DNA of 64,000 bases, taken from contig JACKDE010000003.1 in NCBI GenBank assembly GCA_020633675.1, positions 620,001 through 684,000 on the forward strand, in the 5' to 3' direction. The translations under genes were made by a program, and so were the position numbers. Positions 18,271-29,900 of the stretch are shown here, in pieces (within the stretch, counting starts at the first letter, position 1; each line of letters starts with the position of its first letter). Below the pieces are notes generated by a model. The model did no database searches and had not been told where the DNA came from. It saw only the letters and a program-made list of their open reading frames with translations. This stretch comes from Deferribacteres bacterium. Lineage in GTDB: Bacteria; Zhuqueibacterota; Zhuqueibacteria; Zhuqueibacterales; Geothermadaptataceae.

Positions 18271-18798
18271 ATGGCAGAACCGACATCTGCAGACCCGGTA
18301 AAATTATTCGCGGCAGTGCTTTTCGCCGACAAAAACGCTCTCGAGCAAACGCGTACCTTGCTGATCGAAGAATTTGGCACGATCGACTACACCAGCCCCG
18401 TATTTTCATTTGAACATTCGGACTACTATGCAGAGGAAATGGGCTGGCCGCTTTTTCGCATATTTTACAGTTTCCACCAACTGGTCGATCCGGGCGCGCT
18501 GGCGACCATCAAGCTTGTTTCAAATCGCATCGAGCAGCAGCTGGCACACGCTGGCAAGCGCAGCATCAATATCGATACCGGCTACGTCGACTACGGCAAA
18601 GTGGTGCTGGCTTCGATGAAATTTCACAATCAAAAAATCTATCTCGGCGATGGCGTGTATGCCGATATGAACCTGCTCTACGAAAAAGGCCATTTCAAAA
18701 CGTTCGATTGGACCTTTCCGGATTTTGCCGGCGATACCTACGAAAAAATATTGCTGCACATTCGCAGCAAATACAAAGCAGACAGAAGAAGGGAATAA
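18271..18798 (+). CDS. DUF4416 family protein
   Basis: A 175-residue soluble protein. PVKLFAAVLFADKNALE at the start, SPVFSFEHSDYYAEEMGWPLFRIFYSF, RSINIDTGYVDYGKVVLAS and IYLGDGVYADMNLLYEKGHF are the conserved blocks of DUF4416. The family is widespread in deltaproteobacteria, Nitrospirae and FCB lineages and has no established biochemical role. Its stop is 2 bases before the TTG start of the THUMP methyltransferase gene, so the two are translationally coupled. A link to RNA modification is suggested only by that arrangement. Confidence 0.88.
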   Translation: MAEPTSADPVKLFAAVLFADKNALEQTRTLLIEEFGTIDYTSPVFSFEHSDYYAEEMGWPLFRIFYSFHQLVDPGALATIKLVSNRIEQQLAHAGKRSINIDTGYVDYGKVVLASMKFHNQKIYLGDGVYADMNLLYEKGHFKTFDWTFPDFAGDTYEKILLHIRSKYKADRRRE

Positions 18799-18800
18799 AA

Positions 18801-19943
18801 TTGCATCTTTACCAAAAAACCAGCCATTATTTTGCCCAACTCCCGGATGATAGCAAGGATTTGGCGTTGCGGGAATTGCACAGCCTCGGTGCGGAAGAGT
18901 TGCGGCCTGTGTATCGCGGTATTCGCTTCAAAGCCTCGCACGAAGCGCTCTATCGCATCAATCTGTGTTCGCGGCTGGTTCATCGCGTGCTGGCGCCGCT
19001 GAAAACATTTGACTGCCACTCCGATAAATATCTTTACAAAACGGCGCTGAAAGTCAAATGGGAAACACTGCTCGATCCGAGCAGGACGCTGGCGGTGTTT
19101 TCAAGTGTATCGGACAGCCGAATCCGGCATTCTCAATATGCAGCATTGCGCCTCAAAGACGCGATTGTCGATTATTTTCGTGTGCGCCATGACAACAAGC
19201 GTCCATCAATCGATACGGTGAATCCGGATGTCTGGATCAATTTGCATATTCGCAACAACAAGGCCACCATCAGCCTCGACACCTCCGGTGGATCACTGCA
19301 TCGGCGTGGCTATCGCAGAAAAACGATTGAGGCGCCGATGATGGAAACCCTGGCTGCCGCCATTTTGCAGCACACGGAATGGGATGGCAACACGCCATTG
19401 TATGATCCGTTTTGCGGCTCCGGCACCATTTTGTGTGAGGCGCTCATGTTGGCAGCAAACATGCCGGCAAATTTTTTGCGCAAAAGATTCGGCTTTGAGA
19501 ACATGCCCGATTTCGATGCCGCTGTGTGGAAGAAAATCCGCGAGCAGGCCCAAAGCCAAATCAAGGCTGTGCCGACCGGACGCATCGCTGGCAGCGACAA
19601 ATCGCCGCAAGCAGTGCAGGCAACCTTGCGCAATATCGGTATGCTGGATAAAGGCAATGCCATTCAAATACAGCAAGCCGATGTTTTTGAACTGGAATCG
19701 CTTGCCAACACCACAATCGTCACCAATCCGCCCTATGGCGTGCGCATGACACAGGGCCGCGATAGCAGTGCTTTTTATCAGATGCTTGGTGATTTTCTCA
19801 AACAGAACTGCAAACAATCCACAGCCTTTATCTATTTTGGCGCCGCAGAAGATGTTAAAAAGCTGGGGCTCAAACCAGCTTGGAAAAAGTCCCTTGCCAA
19901 CGGCGGTCTCGATGGCCGCCTGGCGAAATTTGAAATCTATTGA
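18801..19943 (+). CDS. THUMP-domain class I SAM-dependent RNA methyltransferase
   Basis: A 380-residue enzyme that methylates a base in rRNA or tRNA. TTG 18801 is preferred: AGAAGGGA lies just upstream, and the protein then begins at the usual family start (LYQKTSHYFAQ). Order: N-terminal ferredoxin-like/THUMP region (about 1-160) and Rossmann methyltransferase domain with YDPFCGSGTILCEAL (SAM loop) and the catalytic NPPYG. This is the RlmL-N/YpsC (23S G2445-type m2G) family layout. The target nucleotide is inferred from family only. Coupled to the upstream DUF4416 gene; the NagB-like gene starts 53 bases downstream. Confidence 0.9.
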   Translation: MHLYQKTSHYFAQLPDDSKDLALRELHSLGAEELRPVYRGIRFKASHEALYRINLCSRLVHRVLAPLKTFDCHSDKYLYKTALKVKWETLLDPSRTLAVFSSVSDSRIRHSQYAALRLKDAIVDYFRVRHDNKRPSIDTVNPDVWINLHIRNNKATISLDTSGGSLHRRGYRRKTIEAPMMETLAAAILQHTEWDGNTPLYDPFCGSGTILCEALMLAANMPANFLRKRFGFENMPDFDAAVWKKIREQAQSQIKAVPTGRIAGSDKSPQAVQATLRNIGMLDKGNAIQIQQADVFELESLANTTIVTNPPYGVRMTQGRDSSAFYQMLGDFLKQNCKQSTAFIYFGAAEDVKKLGLKPAWKKSLANGGLDGRLAKFEIY

Positions 19944-19996
19944 TAGCATTGTCATGCAAAAAACAGATCAACCACTTTTTTTCACAGGATCATAAA

Positions 19997-22327
19997 ATGT
20001 CAAAAGTAGAAGCCATCGCGCTGAAAAACAGTCTTTTTAAAGAAATTTATCGACCGACTGAAAACATCCGCACCATCGTCGTCGATCATTTCCCTGCGCT
20101 CGGCAAGCTCACTGCCATGCGCTTCGTCGAATGGGTGCAGGCCAATCCTGGCGGCGTGATATCGTTGCCGACCGGCAAAACCCCGGAGCATTTTATCAAA
20201 TGGGTGCACCATCTCCTCAGCAACTGGGAAACTGCCGATGTGCGCCAGGAACTCGAGAACAACGGCATCGATCCGGGCATCAAACCCGACATGCAGAGCT
20301 TGCATTTTGTGCAAATCGATGAATTTTACCCGATCAAACCGACGCAGCACAACAGTTTTTTCAATTACGTCAATCACTATTATATCAATGGCTTGTCACT
20401 CGATCCGCAAAAGGCATTGTTGATGGATTGCACCGAAATCGGTCTGGAAGAAGGCATGACCTTGGAAAATGTCTGGCCGAATTCAGAAGTCGATTTGTCG
20501 CTGCGCTATGAGCAGGCTAAAAATTCCCAGCAGCGGCGGCAGAAAGCCACATTGTCGCGCATCGATCAGTGGTGTCAGGAGTACGAGCAGCGCATCCGTA
20601 AACTCGGCGGTATCGGCTTCTTCCTGGGCGGCATCGGCCCGGACGGCCACATCGGCTTCAACACTCGCGGCTCGGACCATCATTCAACCACCCGCTTGAT
20701 GCAGACCAACTACGAAACCCAGGCAGCAGCGGCAGGCGATCTCGGCGGCATTGAAGTGTCCCGCAAAAGACTGGTGATCACCATTGGCCTGGGGACGATC
20801 ACCCACAACCCGGAGTGTGTTGCGATCATTATCGCTGCAGGTGAGGCCAAAGCGCGCATCGTCGCCGATTCAATACAAAACGAAGCGGATGTGCTCTACC
20901 CTGCCACAGCACTGCACAAGCTCGAAAATGCTCGATTTTACATCACCAAAGGGGCGGCAAAATTGATGGAAGAGCGCCAGCTTGCCATTATCAATCACAG
21001 CCCCGAACTCAGCGACGAAAAGATCGAAAGCATCATTATCGATCTTGCGCTCAAAAACAAAAAAAGCGTCAGCGCGCTAAGCCGGGAAGATTTTCGCAGC
21101 GATCACTGTGCTTCTGCAATGCTCAAAAAGCGCCACGAAAAAATCGAAACGCTTACCGAGCAGGTCCATCGCAGCCTCGAGAGCAAGCTCGATAAGGCCG
21201 TCAACATCTACAAGAACACACGCTTTCTGCACACCGAGCCGCATCACGACGATCTGATGCTCGGCTATCTGCCGCACATTGTCCGCCATGTGCGCGATGC
21301 CAGTAACGTGCATTACTTTGCTTGCCTGACCAGCGGCTTTACCGCCGTGACCAATACTTATATGACCAAATTGCTGGAGCGGCTCAACTATTTCATGCAG
21401 AAAAACAAATTCGATTCTTTGCTCAAAGAGGGCTATTTCAGAGCAGACAACATCAACGGGCGCAATCGCGATGTTTGGCAATATCTCGATGGTGTGGCCG
21501 CCAACAGTGCGGGCAAAAAAGAGAATGGCACCTCGCGCCGGCTGCTACGCAACCTGATGGAGCTTCAAAAGAGTGATGACCTCGGCAAAATCCAGCAAAA
21601 AGTGGATGAACTGAACGACTATTTCGCTAATTGCTATCCCGGCCAAAAAGATCGGCAGGATGTACAAACACTGAAAGGCATGTGCCGCGAATGGGAAGCG
21701 GAATGCTTGTGGGGCTATTTGGGCTGGTCGTGCGAGTATGTCAAGCACTTGCGACTGGGCTTCTACACCGGCGATATTTTCACGGAGGAGCCGACCCACC
21801 TGCGCGATGTTCCGCCGATTTTGAATCTGCTGCATGAAACCAGGCCGGATGTGCTGACGGTCGCGCTCGACCCCGAAGCCAGCGGCCCGGACACCCATTA
21901 CAAAGTGCTGCAAGCCATCACCGAAGCGCTGCGGCAATATGTCGATGAGACCGGCCGCACCGACATCAAAATCTGGGGCTACCGCAATGTCTGGTATCGC
22001 TTCCACCCTGCCGAGGCCAATATTTTCGTACCGGTTTCGCTCAACATGTTCGCGATTATGCAAAACGCCTTTTTGAACACCTTCATTTCGCAAAAAGACG
22101 CCTCGTTCCCGAGCTATGAGCACGACGGGCCGTTTTCCGAGCTGGCGCAAAAAATCCAGGTCGAGCAATATCAGCACATCAAAACCTGCCTGGGACGCGA
22201 GCGCTTTTATGGCACTGAGAATCCGCTCATCCTGGCCACGCGTGGACTGGTTTATCTGAAAGAAATGACACTGGAAGAATTTTACGAAAAAAGCCGCCAA
22301 CTCAAAAAGGCAGCAGAGAATCGTTAA
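19997..22327 (+). CDS. nagB: Glucosamine-6-phosphate deaminase-like protein fused to a PIG-L deacetylase-like domain
   Basis: A 776-residue protein. ATG 19997 has AGGAT upstream and gives the expected N-terminus. The first ~370 residues are NagB/6-phosphogluconolactonase-like: LPTGKTPEHF (phosphate loop), VQIDEFYPI (Asp-Glu of the active site) and FLGGIGPDGHIGFNTRGS (catalytic region). The last ~390 residues are LmbE/PIG-L-like with FLHTEPHHDDLMLGY, whose H-x-D-D motif binds zinc. NagB converts GlcN6P to Fru6P and ammonia; PIG-L enzymes remove N-acetyl groups from GlcNAc moieties. The fusion could deacetylate and deaminate amino sugars in sequence. This two-domain form is known in Bacteroidota and related phyla. 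Ends at a strong terminator. Confidence 0.85.
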   Translation: MSKVEAIALKNSLFKEIYRPTENIRTIVVDHFPALGKLTAMRFVEWVQANPGGVISLPTGKTPEHFIKWVHHLLSNWETADVRQELENNGIDPGIKPDMQSLHFVQIDEFYPIKPTQHNSFFNYVNHYYINGLSLDPQKALLMDCTEIGLEEGMTLENVWPNSEVDLSLRYEQAKNSQQRRQKATLSRIDQWCQEYEQRIRKLGGIGFFLGGIGPDGHIGFNTRGSDHHSTTRLMQTNYETQAAAAGDLGGIEVSRKRLVITIGLGTITHNPECVAIIIAAGEAKARIVADSIQNEADVLYPATALHKLENARFYITKGAAKLMEERQLAIINHSPELSDEKIESIIIDLALKNKKSVSALSREDFRSDHCASAMLKKRHEKIETLTEQVHRSLESKLDKAVNIYKNTRFLHTEPHHDDLMLGYLPHIVRHVRDASNVHYFACLTSGFTAVTNTYMTKLLERLNYFMQKNKFDSLLKEGYFRADNINGRNRDVWQYLDGVAANSAGKKENGTSRRLLRNLMELQKSDDLGKIQQKVDELNDYFANCYPGQKDRQDVQTLKGMCREWEAECLWGYLGWSCEYVKHLRLGFYTGDIFTEEPTHLRDVPPILNLLHETRPDVLTVALDPEASGPDTHYKVLQAITEALRQYVDETGRTDIKIWGYRNVWYRFHPAEANIFVPVSLNMFAIMQNAFLNTFISQKDASFPSYEHDGPFSELAQKIQVEQYQHIKTCLGRERFYGTENPLILATRGLVYLKEMTLEEFYEKSRQLKKAAENR

Positions 22328-22415
22328 TGGGTGAGGATCATCCGGTGGGCAAAATGGAATCGCTTTGAAAAATCGATTTCATTTGTGTGAAAATTATTGG
22401 CAAATCAATAAAGCT

Positions 22416-22457
22416 ATCCCTGCCAGCATCGCATTGTTGCTGGCAGGGATTTGCTTT

Positions 22458-22458
<1 letters not shown>
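22416..22458. terminator. Convergent terminator between nagB-like gene and acnA
   Basis: A 13-bp perfect stem, ATCCCTGCCAGCA (22416-22428) with its complement (22438-22450), around a 9-base loop. It is followed by a T-rich stretch on the plus strand and an A/T-rich stretch on the other side. It lies between two converging stop codons and probably ends both transcripts. Confidence 0.7.
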
Positions 22459-25166
<2,708 letters not shown>

Positions 25167-25651
25167 GTTTGCATCTCCTCACGGTTGGGCTATCGCATTT
25201 TAATGATTTATCTAACGTGAGTCCGGTATAAGCAAAACACCAAATTCTTCAGCCTGAGCGGAGTCGAAGGCGATGCGAAATCGAAGGCACTATGGAGCTC
25301 CAGTAATCCAAGCTCAAAGCTCTTCATGGTTCGACTGCGCTCACCATGAAGAGGACTCCCTATTCAGTCGAAAATTGCTTATATCGAGATCACGCTATTT
25401 GGCTCGTGTGCATACGCCAGTTGTATCGCTGATTTTGGCACAAATTGGCGAATTTTGCGCTCAAAAACAGCTTACAAAATAGAAAAGTTTGTTGAAGGTT
25501 GCAAGTTGAATCATGGAAAACATTCGGACCGGCGCAACACAGAAGCATGATTGATCCAGGTTGGAAATGCCTAACAAATTAGCCCATTCATTCACGGCCC
25601 GGCGAACATCCGCCTGACATCCCGCTCGAACCGTCGGTGCAGCTACCAATA
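25167..25651. other. Gene-free gap containing a palindromic intergenic element
   Basis: About 480 bases without a credible gene. TCTTCATGGT (25321-25330) and ACCATGAAGA (25343-25352) form a 10-bp stem around TTCGACTGCGCT. An upstream TGAGCGGAGTCGAA (about 25255-25268) is the near-exact reverse complement of that loop region, so two inverted copies of a 'TTCGACT-GCTCA' element lie about 75 bases apart. This looks like a non-coding repeat relic. The acnA promoter must also be here but was not resolved. Confidence 0.45.
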
Positions 25652-27577
25652 TCAATCCACCCGAACTTCATCGACAAAAAGCCAGGCCTTGCTGCCGGCG
25701 CCCGGGTGCCAGTCCGGGCACACGCCGACATTTTCGGCGCGGACGCGAATAAAGCGCGCCTGTTTGTCGAGCTGCGCGATTTCAAACTCCTGCACCTCCA
25801 ACTCGGCATCGGAGGCCAGCTCACTTTGCGCCAAAATAGGCTCGTAGTTTTGGCCGTCCGCTGAAATTTCAATCGTGACCTGTTTGGGCCCGAAAATCCA
25901 GGCCGGAATATTTTGTAGAAAGCTCACCGCGACTTTTTGAATGGTTTTGACCTCGCCCAAATCGATCACCACATCCAGATCATCCTGCTCGAAGCCCAGC
26001 CAGCCACCCTGGCGAAATTTCAGTTGCCCAAGCTCGCCATCGACCAGCGCTTTGGCCCCACTTGCAGCGTAGCGCGAATGTGGCTGGGCGGCCAGCTCCA
26101 CCGCAGCACCGACAGCCTGATGCGGGGCTGTTAGCTTGCGCGGCTCCGGTTTGCCCCATCTCGGCGCCGTCACATCCAGCTCATCACCGAGGCGTCGCAT
26201 CTCGCCAGCCAGCACAGTCTGCACTTCCGCGCGTTTTGCCGCAAAATTCGGATTTTCAGCCAAATTGCTGGTTTCGAAAGGATCGTTGTTCAAATCAAAA
26301 AGCTGGGTCGTTTCCACATCATCGATTAGATATTTGATCATTTTCCAGCCATCCCGTGTTTGCACGCCGCGCTGAAAATTTTGATAGAGAAAAAAAGCAT
26401 TTTCGCGCAGTGCTGCATTTTGATCGGCGATCACGCTGCGCAGACTCAGTCCCTGCGTCGTACCCGGATTGGGCAATCCGGCCAAGTCGCTCACGGTTGG
26501 AAAGATGTCGTACAGGTAGGCAAACTGATTGCGCCGGGTATTTTTCGGCAGGCCCGGCCCGGCAAAAATCAGCGGCACCCGCACGCTGTGATTGTAGAGA
26601 TTTTGCTTGCCGAGCAAACCGTGCTGCCCGACCGCCAGCCCGTTATCCCCAGCCATAACGATGATGGTATTGTCTTTTTGACCGCTCGCTTCCAGCGCTT
26701 CCAAAATGCGTCCGATTTGGGCATCGACTTCGGTGATCATGGCGTAATAGGCAGCAATCTCCTTTCGAATTGCTTCCGGCGTGCGCGGCCAGGGCAGCAA
26801 TTGTTCATCGCGCAGCCGCAGGTCGCCATTGTCGAATGGATGCTCAGCCATAAAATTTGCCGGCAGCGTAATTTGCTCCGGATCGTACCTTTGACTAAAC
26901 TTTTCCGGCGCCATGCGCGGATCGTGCGGCGAAGTGAAGGAGACATAGGCAAAAAACGGCGCATCGTCTGCTTTTTGGCGCGCAAGAAAATCGATTGCGG
27001 CATCCGCGTACATCTCGCTGGAAAATTTCTCGGCAGCAAACTTCCGATCTTCAGGATATTCGCCATCGGGATCGAAATGGTTCAATAGCGGATGGGCATG
27101 CCCACCATCCTGCGGCCAGTGCATGCCGCCGAAAAAGATGTTGTCGCCAGCGCTGAAGGCTCCGGCAAAGGCAGCTCGACTGTGGTGCCATTTGCCAGTC
27201 GCAAAAGTCTGATAGCCGTGCTGCGCGAACCACTCCGGCATCAGCACATCATCGGGGCGGAAGTAGCTACCCGAGCGCACGATCCCGAAGGCATGTCGGC
27301 CAGTCAGCAGGCGCGCGCGGCTGGGCGCACACACCGCGCCATTGTAACCACCCATGATGTGCGCCTGGGTGAAGCTGACGCCTTCTGCAACCAACTTGTC
27401 CAGACTCGGTGTCTGAATTTCATCGTTGCCCAGAGCGTGGACGGTATCGAAGCGCTGGTCGTCGGTAAACAGGATGAGCACATTCGGGTGCTTTTGAGGC
27501 GACTGTTCGCATCCACCCACAAAACCGGCAAACAGTGCGGCCAAAATCAGGCAAACTATGCTTTTTGGTGAAGTCAT
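25652..27577 (-). CDS. Lipoprotein sulfatase with C-terminal discoidin-like domain
   Basis: About 641 residues. ATG 27577 is preceded by GGGAG. A lipobox-like signal (LAALFAGFVGGC) predicts membrane anchoring. The sulfatase domain starts PNVLILFTDDQRFD (metal-binding DD). It carries CAPSRARLLTG, the C-x-P-S-R formylglycine motif, plus KWHHS and MAGDNGLAVGQHGLLGK (metal/active-site block). The last ~140 residues (VDGELG...GWLGFEQDDLDVVIDLGEV) resemble an F5/8 type C carbohydrate-binding domain. It should hydrolyse sulfate esters, most likely on polysaccharides. The formylglycine-generating enzyme that would activate it is not in the window. Confidence 0.92.
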   Translation of the reverse strand: MTSPKSIVCLILAALFAGFVGGCEQSPQKHPNVLILFTDDQRFDTVHALGNDEIQTPSLDKLVAEGVSFTQAHIMGGYNGAVCAPSRARLLTGRHAFGIVRSGSYFRPDDVLMPEWFAQHGYQTFATGKWHHSRAAFAGAFSAGDNIFFGGMHWPQDGGHAHPLLNHFDPDGEYPEDRKFAAEKFSSEMYADAAIDFLARQKADDAPFFAYVSFTSPHDPRMAPEKFSQRYDPEQITLPANFMAEHPFDNGDLRLRDEQLLPWPRTPEAIRKEIAAYYAMITEVDAQIGRILEALEASGQKDNTIIVMAGDNGLAVGQHGLLGKQNLYNHSVRVPLIFAGPGLPKNTRRNQFAYLYDIFPTVSDLAGLPNPGTTQGLSLRSVIADQNAALRENAFFLYQNFQRGVQTRDGWKMIKYLIDDVETTQLFDLNNDPFETSNLAENPNFAAKRAEVQTVLAGEMRRLGDELDVTAPRWGKPEPRKLTAPHQAVGAAVELAAQPHSRYAASGAKALVDGELGQLKFRQGGWLGFEQDDLDVVIDLGEVKTIQKVAVSFLQNIPAWIFGPKQVTIEISADGQNYEPILAQSELASDAELEVQEFEIAQLDKQARFIRVRAENVGVCPDWHPGAGSKAWLFVDEVRVD

Positions 27578-27682
27578 TTTTTCTCCCACTTTTGACAGGA
27601 TTGACATGATAAATCTGCAAAAATCCGTGTGTATCCGTGGCTACTAAAAAGCGGTGGCATCCCCAATCAGGCCATCAGTGAC
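27578..27682. repeat. Short dispersed repeat relic upstream of sulfatase gene
   Basis: The gap includes AAATCCGTGTGTATCCGTGG at about 27620-27640. A similar AATATCCGTGTTTATCAGTGG occurs at about 41764-41784. This type of 'ATCCGTGT.TATC.GTGG' stretch looks like a degenerate dispersed non-coding repeat. No terminator was identified. Confidence 0.3.
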
Positions 27683-28972
27683 TTAAGGAGAATCCGTGGA
27701 TTTCACGCTGTTTTTGCGCATGCGGGACATGGCGCGCAGGCTCAGCGCGATGCAGCCCGTCAACAAAATGCCGCCGCTCCAATAGGGCGCAGGCACGCCG
27801 AGGCGGTCGAAAAACCAGCCACCCCATGCCGGTCCAAAAACCCGCGCCAAACTCGCCAGCGATTGGTTGACACCGAGCACACCACCCTGCTCGCTTTTGC
27901 TGGTATTTTTGGAGATCAGGCTGTTGACGGTCGGGTTGGTCAGGCCGCTTCCCGCTGAAATCGTGCCAATAATGATGAGCAAAAAAGGCAGCGAGTGCAG
28001 ATACGGCAGGATAAAAAAGCCCACAGCCTGCATGGTAATGCCGGTGGTCAGCAGCTTGCCCTCGCCGAACTTTTTCACCAGCGGACCGATGAGCACACCG
28101 TTTACCAGCGCCGCGATCACGCCGACATAGGTAAAAACCAGGCTGTTTTCCCAGGCTGTGTAGCCAAAATTGCGCTCGGTCATCAAAACAAAGGTCGTTT
28201 CCAGGTTGGCAAAAGCCAGCACCAGAATGAAAAATAGCACTAAAAACAGGCCGACTACCGGATGAAAAATAGCATGCGTAAATCGCTTCGGACTAAAATG
28301 TTGGTGCAATGGTATTCGATGAGACTGCACTCTGTCTTCCAGCGGCAGCGATTCCGGCAATAAAAAATAGGCTGCAATCGCATTGCAAAGCGCCAGGCCG
28401 CCGGCAAAAAAACCCGGCATGCCCAGTCCCCACAGACTCAAAAAGCCGCCCAGCGGTGGACCAAAAATAAAGCCCAATCCGAATGCCGCTCCGATCAAGC
28501 CCATGCCCTTGGCGCGTTCCTCCGTGGTAGTGACATCTGCGATGTAAGCCTGGGCGGTGGAGATGTTGGCAGTAAACGTGCCGGCGAGCAACCGGGCCAG
28601 AAACAGCAAAAACAGACTGGACGCTAAACCAAAAAGCACGAACGAAACACTGGTGCACAGCAGGCTCATCAAAATGATGGGCTTGCGGCCGACGCGATCG
28701 GAGAGCCGCCCCCAAATCGGCATGAACAGGAATTGCATCAACGAATACGATGCAGCCAGCAGGCCGATCATGAAGCCCGTCGCGCCAAGTGACTCCGCAT
28801 AAATCGGCAGCACGGGGATGATCATGCCAAACCCGGTCAGATCGATAAAAATGGTGATAAAAATAATGGTGAGCGGTGCTCTTGTGGAGGTCTCTTTTGG
28901 GCTATTCAATTTGGCGATATCACTTTTCTGCAGAGGGTTTATCGTTCGCAAAAACGGCACGGATTTTATCAA
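27683..28972 (-). CDS. MFS transporter, TetA/DHA1-like drug:H+ antiporter
   Basis: About 408-429 residues with twelve predicted membrane helices. Helix 1 is IIFITIFIDLTGFGMIIPVLP. MFS motif A is intact in GRLSDRVGRKPIIL (loop 2-3), and the antiporter region GFIFGPPLGGFL is in helix 5. Closest in pattern to TetA-like multidrug exporters; substrate unknown. There is no ATG before helix 1: candidate starts are TTG 28972, GTG 28960 and TTG 28909. The first two overlap the upstream dehydratase gene by about 40-50 bases, the last does not overlap. Either way the two genes form one transcription unit. Confidence 0.85.
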   Translation of the reverse strand: MIKSVPFLRTINPLQKSDIAKLNSPKETSTRAPLTIIFITIFIDLTGFGMIIPVLPIYAESLGATGFMIGLLAASYSLMQFLFMPIWGRLSDRVGRKPIILMSLLCTSVSFVLFGLASSLFLLFLARLLAGTFTANISTAQAYIADVTTTEERAKGMGLIGAAFGLGFIFGPPLGGFLSLWGLGMPGFFAGGLALCNAIAAYFLLPESLPLEDRVQSHRIPLHQHFSPKRFTHAIFHPVVGLFLVLFFILVLAFANLETTFVLMTERNFGYTAWENSLVFTYVGVIAALVNGVLIGPLVKKFGEGKLLTTGITMQAVGFFILPYLHSLPFLLIIIGTISAGSGLTNPTVNSLISKNTSKSEQGGVLGVNQSLASLARVFGPAWGGWFFDRLGVPAPYWSGGILLTGCIALSLRAMSRMRKNSVKSTDSP

Positions 28973-29900
28973 ATGCGATATTACGGCCGCAAATCAGCAG
29001 TGCAACGGTTTTGCCGCGGTAGTGTTTCTGTTGCTGCATGAAAGCCGCAACTGCCACACCGGCCGCTCCTTCTACCAGCCAGTTTTCTTCGGCCAGCATG
29101 TGCCGCATGGCATCGGCTATCGCATGCTCGGGAGTCAAGACATAGCGGTCAACGACTTCGCGGCAGAGCGCATACGTCACACTGTCCTTTTCGATGCCGC
29201 CAGCCGTGCCATCCGATAGCGTTGGCTGTTCGGGAAAATCGATGATCTCGCCGGCGCGAATAGATTCGTACATAACACGCGAATTCTCCGGCTGGCAGCC
29301 GACAACTTCGATCGCAGGGCTTTGCGCTTTTAAGTAGCTCCCAATCCCAGCGATCAAGCCACCGCCGCCAATCGACACGAAAACCGCGTCGAGCATCGGC
29401 GTTTGCCGGAGCAGCTCAACACCGATGCTGCCCTGGCCAGCGATGACATCCGAGTCATTGTATGGCGAAACATACGCGCAGCCAGTCTGCGCTGCGCTGC
29501 TGCGGGCAGCCTGCTCGGCCAGCACACAATTATCACCGACAATCTCGACATGGCCACCCAGTTGCCGGATGCGCGCAACCTTTGCAGACGAAGCGTCCTT
29601 CGCGACAAAAATGGCCGCCTTGCAACCGAGCAATTTTGCTGCGTAAGCCACCGCCATGCCATGGTTGCCGGACGAAGCGGCGACCACGCCTTTTGCACGC
29701 TGGCTTGCCTCCAGCGCCAGCATTTTGTTGATGGCGCCACGAAATTTGAACGAGCCGGCATGCTGGACATTTTCGAGCTTGAAATAGACTTGCGCACCGG
29801 ATTTCGCGCTGAGTGTGTGGCTGTATTCCAGCGGTGTTTCGCGGATATAAACACGAATTCGCTGCTCTGCCTGTTCGATTTGCCTGGCAAAATCCTTCAT
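28920..29900 (-). CDS. Threonine ammonia-lyase / serine-threonine dehydratase (PLP, no ACT domain)
   Basis: About 326 residues. ATG 29900, with GGAG 11 bases upstream, is preferred over 29999. A fold-type II PLP enzyme: FKLENVQHAGSFKFRGA carries the PLP lysine, SSGNHGMAVAYAA the substrate/phosphate loop and SIGGGGLIAGIG the glycine-rich PLP phosphate site. It deaminates threonine to 2-oxobutyrate, or serine to pyruvate. Lacking the C-terminal ACT regulatory domain it is the catabolic or unregulated type; serine racemases have the same core and cannot be excluded. Operonic with the downstream MFS gene. Confidence 0.9.
   Translation of the reverse strand: MKDFARQIEQAEQRIRVYIRETPLEYSHTLSAKSGAQVYFKLENVQHAGSFKFRGAINKMLALEASQRAKGVVAASSGNHGMAVAYAAKLLGCKAAIFVAKDASSAKVARIRQLGGHVEIVGDNCVLAEQAARSSAAQTGCAYVSPYNDSDVIAGQGSIGVELLRQTPMLDAVFVSIGGGGLIAGIGSYLKAQSPAIEVVGCQPENSRVMYESIRAGEIIDFPEQPTLSDGTAGGIEKDSVTYALCREVVDRYVLTPEHAIADAMRHMLAEENWLVEGAAGVAVAAFMQQQKHYRGKTVALLICGRNIAFDKIRAVFANDKPSAEK

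Noticed and set aside
25273..25482. 69-codon ORF in the gap after acnA
   Set aside because: Spans the palindromic repeat, has no ribosome-binding site and no recognisable motif.
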